Shown here in pieces: positions 1 to 6,355 of a stretch of DNA of 8,371 bases. Within the stretch, counting starts at the first letter, position 1, and each line of letters opens with the position of its first letter. Source of the stretch: Paludibacter sp. (GTDB lineage: Bacteria > Bacteroidota > Bacteroidia > Bacteroidales > Paludibacteraceae); NCBI GenBank assembly GCA_018054805.1, contig JAGPIU010000034.1, positions 1 through 8,371 of the forward strand. Reading direction: 5' to 3'. A program made the position numbers and the translations under genes. The notes beneath the pieces are model-generated. The model searched no databases. It had not been told where the DNA came from and saw only the letters and a program-made list of their open reading frames with translations.

Positions 1-1
1 A

Positions 2-1171
2 TTGTTTTTTGCTGCTCCTCTGATAGCTGATTTCTTCAGTCAACCTCAGTTAAAGAACCTTAGCAGGGTGATTTTTCTTGCCGTTATTTTTAATTCTCTT
101 TATCTGGTTCAGTTTGCTCAGCTTAACCGATCGATGGATTATAAAAAGCTGGCCAAAATTAATATATTTTCCACTATACTGAGCGGGACTACAGGCGTTG
201 TGCTTGCTTATACGGGCTTTGGCGTGTGGTCGCTTGTATGGCAACAGGTGTTATTTCATCTTTTCAGATTCATTTTCTCGTATTTTATGGTAGGTTGGCG
301 TCCTTCTGCAATCTTCTCATTTTCAGTTATTAACGAAATGTGGCGATTCAGTATTAATTTGCTGGGGACTTCGGTACTGAATGTAATTTTTAATTATATC
401 TACATTTTAATTCTCGGTAAATATTATCCCAAAAGTGAAGTTGGATATTACGTGCAGGGAAATAAACTGAACGAGACTTTTATTTTTACTTTCCAGTCGA
501 TACTTATTGGAAGTAGTTACGCTATGTTTTCGCATATTCAGCACGATGAAGAACGATTCAGGCGCATTCTGAGGGAAATGAGTCAGAAAACGGCTATGAT
601 CACACTTCCTGTATTGCTGACCATGATTGTGGTGGCAGCACCGCTTATTGAAGTGGTTTGGTCAGCAAAGTTTTTAGCCTCGGTACCGTATTTCAGGTTT
701 CTGTGTCTGGCCGGTTTGTTTTTGCCTTTGTATTCGTTGAATATCACAGCACTGAATGCACGTGGTGAATCGCGTACTACTTTCCGCATTGAGATGTTTA
801 AAAAAGCTATGATTTTGTTGTCGGTTTTTATTGCATTTCCTTATGGAATAGAAGCAATGTTATGGGGTTATGTGGCTTCGTCGATACTGGCATACGTGGT
901 TTCACTTATTCAGATAAAGAAAAATCTGACACATTATCTAACCCATCAGTTTCAGGATGTATATTTGAGTCTGGTTGCCGGCCTTGTTATTGCGACTGCT
1001 GTGTTTTTTGTCGGACTAATTCCTCTTCAGGTGCATCTTATGCTTACACTTCAGTTACTGGTGGCAGCTGTACTTTATCTCATAATTGTCCGACTGTTAT
1101 TTCCGGAGCTTTTTCGTAAAGTGCTTCAAGCTTTACGACAGAAAATTGAAAAGAATAACCGGGCGTTTTAA
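2..1171 (+). CDS. Wzx-type polysaccharide flippase (WzxC/TuaB-like), 5' end cut by window edge
   Basis: Predicted inner-membrane flippase moving undecaprenyl-linked glycan repeat units from the cytoplasmic to the periplasmic face. The visible 389 residues are very hydrophobic, with about ten membrane segments (roughly residues 21-41, 53-70, 72-98, 115-139, 160-178, 198-220, 230-250, 268-300, 320-342 and 345-367). Residues 41-81, with a basic NRSMDYKKL stretch followed by GFGVWSLVW, match the pattern I know from WzxC/TuaB flippases. Family members have about 480 residues, so some 90-100 N-terminal residues lie off the left edge. The reading frame is open to base 2 and the TTG there is not a real start. 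It is the only plus-strand gene, and it converges on the minus-strand operon: its TAA (1169-1171) overlaps the opposing stop. The family is clear; which glycan it exports is inferred from its neighbours only. Confidence 0.9.
   Translation: MFFAAPLIADFFSQPQLKNLSRVIFLAVIFNSLYLVQFAQLNRSMDYKKLAKINIFSTILSGTTGVVLAYTGFGVWSLVWQQVLFHLFRFIFSYFMVGWRPSAIFSFSVINEMWRFSINLLGTSVLNVIFNYIYILILGKYYPKSEVGYYVQGNKLNETFIFTFQSILIGSSYAMFSHIQHDEERFRRILREMSQKTAMITLPVLLTMIVVAAPLIEVVWSAKFLASVPYFRFLCLAGLFLPLYSLNITALNARGESRTTFRIEMFKKAMILLSVFIAFPYGIEAMLWGYVASSILAYVVSLIQIKKNLTHYLTHQFQDVYLSLVAGLVIATAVFFVGLIPLQVHLMLTLQLLVAAVLYLIIVRLLFPELFRKVLQALRQKIEKNNRAF
1115..1137. repeat. Short inverted repeat near the convergent gene ends
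   Basis: Perfect 7-bp arms CGTAAAG (1115-1121) and CTTTACG (1131-1137) flank a 9-base loop. It lies inside the last 60 bases of the flippase gene and about 31 bases past the stop codon of the minus-strand operon. It could act as a 3' hairpin for the operon transcript, but no U-run follows it on either strand (on the minus strand A's follow), so it is not a canonical intrinsic terminator and may be chance. Confidence 0.25.
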
Positions 1172-2313
1172 TGGTATAAAATCATCCAGCTATCAATTGT
1201 GTTTTTCCACCGACTGAGCATTGAAATTGGCTCGTGATTGTGTTGTGCTTTCAATTCGCAGCTCTTATAATTGCGTACTATTTCAGTGAGTTTGTCAGGT
1301 AGTTCAGCAATTGAATTCACCTCTTCGAAATATACTCCCGATTCTTTAAGTTTTTTGTAGGGTAACCAATTACCTGTAATTACCACATTGCCTGCAAAAA
1401 TATGCTCCTGCATTGAGCCTGAAAACTGATCAGTGGTTTGTACCTGAATCATTATGTCGGTTGCTTTTCTTAGAAGAGCGACCTCTTTGTTGGAAAGATA
1501 TTTGTCTATAATGATGGCTTCGAAGCCCGATTGCCCGATTGCAGCTAAAACTTCCTTTTTATACTCAACCGAACCTCCGTAACTCAAAGGGAAAACCAAT
1601 TGAATCTGATCTTTTATTGTGTGAATTACGTTTTGCCTGAGTGCTTCAAGTATTTTCAAATGTTGTTGACCTTTCGACAAATTATAACCCACAGCTACAG
1701 ACAGACGGTTATTATCCCAGCCAAGCTCTGTTTTACATTCGTTTTTTTGAAGTTTCAGCTCTGATATATTTTCGAGTGGTGAAAGTCCGAATCTGCATTC
1801 GTAAAGATTTGGCTTGGGCCAGTTATAATTTTTTTTGAAAAACTCGAGCGATTCCTTATTCGTAAAGCTAATGCTATCAGCGTGCTGACAGCTTTTTCTG
1901 AAAAGAGATTTATCAATTTTGAAAATACGATACAAATCGCTTCCCCAAATGGTTAGGATAATCTTTGAATTCGTCCTTTGTTTTATTAAACCTATCAGGC
2001 TATAAATCAATGGGCTGATAAAGTGAAAATGTACATATTGATAGTCACGTAATTTGCTGATTATGTGAGCGTAGAAGAAGTGTAATACTATTCGTCTGAC
2101 ACCTTTGAATTTGTAAAATGAATGATAGGAAGGAAAATCAGACAATGAAATGACACGATTGTAGTAAACCTGATTTTCAGGTTTTATTTCTGTGAGTGTC
2201 AGAATGTCAATCTCAAAATTGCTTTTTGTGTTTTTGAGCCACAAAGCATAGTTTGTGATAAAAATGCTGTTAGCATCACCTACCAGCAAAAGTCTGATTT
2301 TGTTATCGGGCAT
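1168..2313 (-). CDS. GT-B fold glycosyltransferase, last gene of the operon (family uncertain, GT4- or WecF/GT56-like)
   Basis: Predicted cytoplasmic glycosyltransferase adding a sugar to a lipid-linked intermediate. I chose the ATG at 2313 (381 residues), which puts the first Rossmann strand (KIRLLLVGD) at the N-terminus as usual in GT-B enzymes and overlaps the upstream gene by 11 bp. An in-frame ATG at 2343 would add 10 residues and a 41-bp overlap. Numbered from 2313, the N-terminal domain ends near an IWGSDLYR motif (122-129). The C-terminal domain has a PLSYGG segment (242-247), then LLRKATDI (280-287) and QFSGSMQEHIFAGN (296-309). The GT4 EX7E pair appears here as D295 and E303. The PLSYGG-to-QFSG layout recalls WecF, the Fuc4NAc transferase of enterobacterial common antigen, but I recognise it only by eye. 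Its stop overlaps the flippase stop by 4 bp. Confidence 0.82.
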   Translation of the reverse strand: MPDNKIRLLLVGDANSIFITNYALWLKNTKSNFEIDILTLTEIKPENQVYYNRVISLSDFPSYHSFYKFKGVRRIVLHFFYAHIISKLRDYQYVHFHFISPLIYSLIGLIKQRTNSKIILTIWGSDLYRIFKIDKSLFRKSCQHADSISFTNKESLEFFKKNYNWPKPNLYECRFGLSPLENISELKLQKNECKTELGWDNNRLSVAVGYNLSKGQQHLKILEALRQNVIHTIKDQIQLVFPLSYGGSVEYKKEVLAAIGQSGFEAIIIDKYLSNKEVALLRKATDIMIQVQTTDQFSGSMQEHIFAGNVVITGNWLPYKKLKESGVYFEEVNSIAELPDKLTEIVRNYKSCELKAQHNHEPISMLSRWKNTIDSWMILYH

Positions 2314-3346
2314 AATTTTCAAGGTATTCTTTCCATTCGCCAATATCTTTCCACGATTTTTCGCTTACGGGAAATACACCCACTTTTTCATTTTTAGCAA
2401 GTAGTTTTTCAATGAGATGTGTGATGTGGAAAAAAGTGTTTTCAGGAATTTCATTCAGCACTTCGGGCTCAAGAATATACATTCCGCTATTTATTTTGTA
2501 GGTTATTTCAGGCTTTTCGACCAAACTTACCAACCTGCCATTTTCGCTGGTTTCAACTGTGCCGTATGGTATATGGTAATGCTTCAATGCAGCAACTATT
2601 GTAATCAAATTCTTCTGTTCCCGATGATAATCGAGTATTTCAGAATAATCCTGCTCGATAATTATGTCGCAATTGCTTACAAAAAAAGTCTCATGAATAA
2701 TCTCTTTCAGCAATGTTAAGCTTCCTGCCGTTCCCAATGGTTTATCTTCTTTAAAGTAGCTGATGTTGAAATTCAGTTTTTTAGAGTTCAGATAATATTC
2801 AATTAAATCGGCTTTGTAATTTACCGATAAATAGAAATCCTCGCAACCATGACTGTTGAACCTGTCGAAAATATGTTCGAGAATGGTTTTTTCGTCGATA
2901 GGAATAAGTGGTTTTGGGATGATATTGGTAATAGGTTTTAATCGCGAACCAATGCCACCGGCCATAATTACTACAGGCAGATGAAATTTCTTTTTTGGTT
3001 GGGGTTTATTGTCTGAGAAAAGGTCTTCCCAGAAATATACCTTTACAATATTGTTGTTGTCGTCGATTACCGGGCAAAGTTCCATTCTGAAATCGAGCAT
3101 CATCTGTCTGATTTCTTTCTCAGTGTCGTCGGTCTTACCTGTTCTGATATTTTTACGCAACACTTCAATCACAGCTGTATCTAAACTTTTGTTGCGGATA
3201 ATGGCTCGTTGTATATCGCCCGCACTCAATAATCCTGCAAATTTGTCGCTGTCCATTACTATCAGTAATTTCTTGTCGATCAAATCCATTTTTTTCAATG
3301 CATCGAGCAGTGAATCTTCCTTGTTTATTGTTCTGTTGCGCAACAT
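2303..3346 (-). CDS. CBS-pair/sugar-1-phosphate nucleotidyltransferase fusion (PtmE-like)
   Basis: Predicted to join a sugar 1-phosphate and an NTP into an activated sugar. The 347 residues hold two N-terminal CBS motifs (about 1-55 and 60-115), a short basic linker (KPQPKKK, 114-120) and a C-terminal nucleotidyltransferase domain (about 124-345). The latter shows the signature GGIGSRLKPIT (130-140), PKP with K145, the GTAGSL loop (205-210), the metal-binding SNCD with D227, and VEKP (276-279). This domain order is that of PtmE of Campylobacter, a glucosamine-1-phosphate guanylyltransferase that feeds GDP-sugars into legionaminic acid synthesis; nucleotide and substrate here are not provable from sequence. 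CBS pairs often bind adenosine nucleotides, so allosteric control is plausible. The ATG at 3346 is one base after the upstream TAA (TAATATG), which suggests translational coupling. The 3' end overlaps the next glycosyltransferase. Confidence 0.9.
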   Translation of the reverse strand: MLRNRTINKEDSLLDALKKMDLIDKKLLIVMDSDKFAGLLSAGDIQRAIIRNKSLDTAVIEVLRKNIRTGKTDDTEKEIRQMMLDFRMELCPVIDDNNNIVKVYFWEDLFSDNKPQPKKKFHLPVVIMAGGIGSRLKPITNIIPKPLIPIDEKTILEHIFDRFNSHGCEDFYLSVNYKADLIEYYLNSKKLNFNISYFKEDKPLGTAGSLTLLKEIIHETFFVSNCDIIIEQDYSEILDYHREQKNLITIVAALKHYHIPYGTVETSENGRLVSLVEKPEITYKINSGMYILEPEVLNEIPENTFFHITHLIEKLLAKNEKVGVFPVSEKSWKDIGEWKEYLENYAR

Positions 3347-3347
3347 A

Positions 3348-3968
3348 TTATCGTTTTGTGAAAATTCCTGATTTAATGATATTTTTATCGACTCTGATGC
3401 CCGAAGGAATAATTACTCCATCGCAAACACTGATATTGTTGTTTACAACGGTATTGCTTCCAGTAAAACAGCGGTTGCCCATAGTGACCGATCCGTTTAA
3501 AACAGATGCGGTGGATATATGGCAAAAATCACCAACCGTTGCATCGTGTTCAACCAGGCTTCCTGTATTCAGAATGCAGCAATTTCCAATTTTTGCACAG
3601 CTGTTTATCAGTACATTATGCATTATAATGGAGCCTTCGCCAATTTGTGCATGTTTGCTCACATAAGCCCTTGGACTTACAATGACAGGCAGTTTTCCAC
3701 CTGTGTTTTTTATTCTCTGATATAATTTTTCTCTGATGGCAGTCGATCTGATTTGTCCTACAGTAATCAGAAAACTATAGCCTTGATTTGCAAACGATTC
3801 AATTAAATCGTCGTCGCCAAGCACAGGGTAGCCAAGTATATCAGCATTGATATTGTCGGTTTTATCAAGTATTCCGGCAATTTGAAACCTGTCGTCAAGT
3901 TCAATAATGTCGATACAGGATTTACAATGCCCTCCACCACCTACAAGTACTATGCTTTCTTTTTCCAT
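3348..3968 (-). CDS. NeuD/PglD-family sugar O/N-acyltransferase (left-handed beta-helix)
   Basis: Predicted acetyl-CoA-dependent transferase that acetylates the 4-amino group of a nucleotide sugar, as PglD does for bacillosamine. The 206 residues match the family length. An N-terminal Rossmann-like domain binds the sugar nucleotide (VLVGGGGH, G10-H14). A hexapeptide-repeat beta-helix runs from about residue 98 (AYVSKHAQIGEGSII onward) to the C-terminus. The NTGSLVEHD stretch carries H141, at the place of the catalytic histidine of PglD. The start at 3968 is an ATG 11 bp after the aminotransferase stop, with no competing start nearby. Directly following a LegC-family aminotransferase, it most simply acetylates that enzyme's product. 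The alternative is a NeuD-type O-acetyltransferase or assistant of nonulosonate synthesis; sequence alone does not separate these. Confidence 0.9.
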   Translation of the reverse strand: MEKESIVLVGGGGHCKSCIDIIELDDRFQIAGILDKTDNINADILGYPVLGDDDLIESFANQGYSFLITVGQIRSTAIREKLYQRIKNTGGKLPVIVSPRAYVSKHAQIGEGSIIMHNVLINSCAKIGNCCILNTGSLVEHDATVGDFCHISTASVLNGSVTMGNRCFTGSNTVVNNNISVCDGVIIPSGIRVDKNIIKSGIFTKR

Positions 3969-3979
3969 TTTTGTGCTTT

Positions 3980-5143
3980 CTAAAAAATTACAGAACTCGG
4001 GATATTCAACAGTCTGTCGGCAATATAAATTGCATTACTTAAATCGCCGTGTTGTGAATTTTCGTACATCTTTAAGCGATGCATTAATTCCCACGAAGGT
4101 CGTGTCATTATTTTTGATGCATTGCTGAATTCCAGGAAGGCATCACGTTCTTCTATGTTTTTGAAAACTATGGCATTTAACCAGTAATTCGACTTTGCAT
4201 ATTCCGGTTCTTCAACGAACTTAATATCAATGCTTTTAAAAAAGTCTTTGTAGTGAATTGCTAATGATCTTTTTCGCGCAAGAAAGTCGTTTATCTGTTC
4301 AAGCTGAGCCAATCCCAGCGCAGCATTGATGTTCGGCATTCGATAGTTGTAGCCAATTTCATCGTGCACAAATTCCCATTTATGTGGCACTTTTGCCTGT
4401 GTGCTCAGATGCTTTGCGCGCGCAGCCAGTTCATCGTCGTTGAATAAAAGGACTCCACCACCACCGGTCGTAATTATTTTATTCCCATTGAAACTTATAA
4501 CTCCGATATGTCCTAAAGTACCTGTGTGCTTATTTTTATAATAACTGCCCAAACTTTCGGCAGCATCTTCAATGACCTTAATGCTGTATTCCGAACACAC
4601 AGCCATTATTTCGTCCATGTCGCACGGATGTCCAAAGGTATGCATTGGAACGCAGGCACTTATACGCGCATTTGTGTGTGTGTTATAACACTCTTTTACA
4701 CTATCCAAAGTTCTGATTTCAGCGTTTTTTTCGAGCCAGTTTCTGAGCGATACTGCCGAAAGGCCAAGATTGTCGGGATCAATGTCCAAAAATACAGGAT
4801 CTGCATTGCAATATCTTATAGCGTTGGTGGTGGCAATGAAAGTTAAATCCTGAGTAAGAACCTCGTCGCCCTGCTTAACACCCGAAATTAATAGTGCCAG
4901 ATGAAGCGCATTTGTGCCATTTACACAGGCTATAGCGCGTTTTGCGCCGGTAAATTCAGCAATTGCTTCCTCGAATCGGTCCACATATTTACCCACGCTC
5001 GAAACAAAAGTCGAATCGATGGCATCGATCGTATATTTCCGTTCGTTTCCTGTGAAAACAGGTTCGTGCAAACCAATAAATCCTTCGGGTCGCTTGAAGG
5101 TATTACGAATAAATTCGGCCGTTAATTCAAATTTCTTATTCAT
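3980..5143 (-). CDS. LegC-family PLP-dependent nucleotide-sugar aminotransferase
   Basis: Predicted to convert a 4-keto-6-deoxy nucleotide sugar to its 4-amino form, using pyridoxal phosphate and probably glutamate (DegT/DnrJ/EryC1 fold). At 387 residues it is full length. Landmarks are the N-terminal HEPVFTGNE (26-34), STFVSSVGKYVD (44-55), the cofactor-pocket NGTNALH (75-81), MHTFGHPCDMDEI (167-179), D193 in IEDAAESLGS (pairs with the pyridine nitrogen) and K222 in SFNGNKIITTGGGG (the Schiff-base lysine), then HDEIGYNYRMPN (260-271) and the C-terminal MTRPSW (346-351) and NIPSSV (380-385). This set is characteristic of the LegC group of legionaminic acid and related pathways rather than of generic perosamine or ArnB enzymes. 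The ATG at 5143 lies 6 bp after the dehydratase stop, so the supplier of its keto substrate is encoded immediately upstream. Confidence 0.95.
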   Translation of the reverse strand: MNKKFELTAEFIRNTFKRPEGFIGLHEPVFTGNERKYTIDAIDSTFVSSVGKYVDRFEEAIAEFTGAKRAIACVNGTNALHLALLISGVKQGDEVLTQDLTFIATTNAIRYCNADPVFLDIDPDNLGLSAVSLRNWLEKNAEIRTLDSVKECYNTHTNARISACVPMHTFGHPCDMDEIMAVCSEYSIKVIEDAAESLGSYYKNKHTGTLGHIGVISFNGNKIITTGGGGVLLFNDDELAARAKHLSTQAKVPHKWEFVHDEIGYNYRMPNINAALGLAQLEQINDFLARKRSLAIHYKDFFKSIDIKFVEEPEYAKSNYWLNAIVFKNIEERDAFLEFSNASKIMTRPSWELMHRLKMYENSQHGDLSNAIYIADRLLNIPSSVIF

Positions 5144-5149
5144 AAAAAC

Positions 5150-6337
5150 TTACATTTTGCTGTCGAGAAACTTATCTTTGCGAATGTACTCAAAATTCGG
5201 TATCATCTCAAAAAACAGATCAATAAGTTCTTCGCGTGTCCAGCTTTTTCTGTTTTTCATTTTTTGAATTTCAGCGCTGAAGAGTTGAATTTTATCGTCG
5301 TAAATTTCCTGATTGTTTTTGATTATTCCTATATCTGTGAACCTGTTGGTATCCAATACCTCATTCTCAGTAAAAAACTCTTCATAGTCTTTTTCGCCCG
5401 TAGTATTACTTTCGCTGAAATAACATGGCCAATAACCTTTCTCAGGCATTTCGGTCATGTTATTTCGTGCTTCTTGTTCGCTGTTGCAAAGAAATGGTTT
5501 ATAACCCAGAGAATCGAGATATCTCACAGCTATGTCCGAAAACGTAATCATATGCTCCGATTCATCAAGTTTTGGGAAAAAAATATCTCTGTTATCACCA
5601 AAAATACAGGCCATAAGGCAAAGCTGACCTGATTCCTCGGGTGTAACAAAATATCTCTTTACATCGTTGGGAGCTACAATGGGCTGGCGTTTCAATATGC
5701 GTTGATTGAAACTGTGCAGCAGTGAACCGTCAGAGAATGCTACATTTGCAAAACGGGCTGTGGATATTGGAATTTGTGTGCTGAGTTTCATTAAATACAT
5801 TTCCATTATCCTTTTTGATGCCCCCATCATATTAGCCGGATTGGCAGCCTTGTCGGTAGATACACAAAAATATTTCTTTGTGCCTTTTTCTATTGCATGT
5901 AAAATCGTTTTTTCGGTGTTGAAAATGTTTACATCTATCATTCTCATCAAAGTGAACGGGTCTTTTTCGCTTCTCACATGTTTGAGCGCTGACAGATTTA
6001 ATACGAAATCATATTTCCCATCCGAGTTTATAAAGCTCTCGTATTCTATCGAATCCACATCAATGGCAAATGTTTGAAAATCGCCATCGATGTATCCGTA
6101 CTTACTACGAATGTCGCGAACAAGTTCAGCCAGATTATTTTCGCTAATGTCCACCACATGAAGTTTGGCCGGATTTCGTTTGAAAATTTCGCAGGTTACT
6201 GCCTGACCAATGGACCCGGCACCACCAACCACTAAAAATGATGATGTTGAAATAATGTCATTGAGAAGGATGTCGTTTTTTTGAATATCCTCAGCAAATA
6301 ATGATTTTGAACGACCTATAAGTTTTAATATATCCAC
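5150..6337 (-). CDS. Soluble nucleotide-sugar 4,6-dehydratase (Polysacc_synt_2, PglF/FlaA1/CapD-like), GTG start
   Basis: Predicted NAD-dependent short-chain dehydrogenase/reductase making a 4-keto-6-deoxy sugar, probably from UDP-GlcNAc, for the aminotransferase next door. The 395-residue protein has the nucleotide-binding VVGGAGSIG (36-44), LSALKHVRSE (115-124), and the modified catalytic set of this family: T161-D162-K163 in STDKA, then M171 in place of the usual tyrosine, and K175 (MGASKR). This is the same spacing as in PglF. RYFVTPEES (228-236) is the family's substrate-side motif. There are no membrane segments, unlike PglF and WbpM. A C-terminal part of about 130 residues (from about 265) exceeds the FlaA1 core. 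The start is GTG at 6337: the preceding gene's TAA is in the same frame only seven codons earlier, and no ATG or TTG lies between. The first internal ATG (residue 131) would remove the NAD site. Confidence 0.93.
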   Translation of the reverse strand: MDILKLIGRSKSLFAEDIQKNDILLNDIISTSSFLVVGGAGSIGQAVTCEIFKRNPAKLHVVDISENNLAELVRDIRSKYGYIDGDFQTFAIDVDSIEYESFINSDGKYDFVLNLSALKHVRSEKDPFTLMRMIDVNIFNTEKTILHAIEKGTKKYFCVSTDKAANPANMMGASKRIMEMYLMKLSTQIPISTARFANVAFSDGSLLHSFNQRILKRQPIVAPNDVKRYFVTPEESGQLCLMACIFGDNRDIFFPKLDESEHMITFSDIAVRYLDSLGYKPFLCNSEQEARNNMTEMPEKGYWPCYFSESNTTGEKDYEEFFTENEVLDTNRFTDIGIIKNNQEIYDDKIQLFSAEIQKMKNRKSWTREELIDLFFEMIPNFEYIRKDKFLDSKM

Positions 6338-6355
6338 TTTTCGAAAATTTTTTGA

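Noticed and set aside
862..1119. Plus-strand 85-codon open frame inside the flippase gene
   Set aside because: Out-of-frame shadow of a clear membrane protein; Cys/Ser/Thr-rich composition without any domain.
2303..2343. Translation start of the last glycosyltransferase at 2343
   Set aside because: It adds a polar 10-residue extension before the usual first beta strand and needs a 41-bp overlap; the ATG at 2313 fits GT-B proteins better, though 2343 is not excluded.
4526..4846. Plus-strand 106-codon open frame opposite the aminotransferase (also similar ones at 3298-3666, 5264-5632 and 5706-6077)
   Set aside because: They lie antisense to genes with intact catalytic motifs and show no recognisable protein features.
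6338..6347. Perfect 10-bp palindrome TTTTCGAAAA just upstream of the dehydratase GTG
   Set aside because: Too short and too simple in AT-rich DNA to call an operator; no second copy seen nearby.
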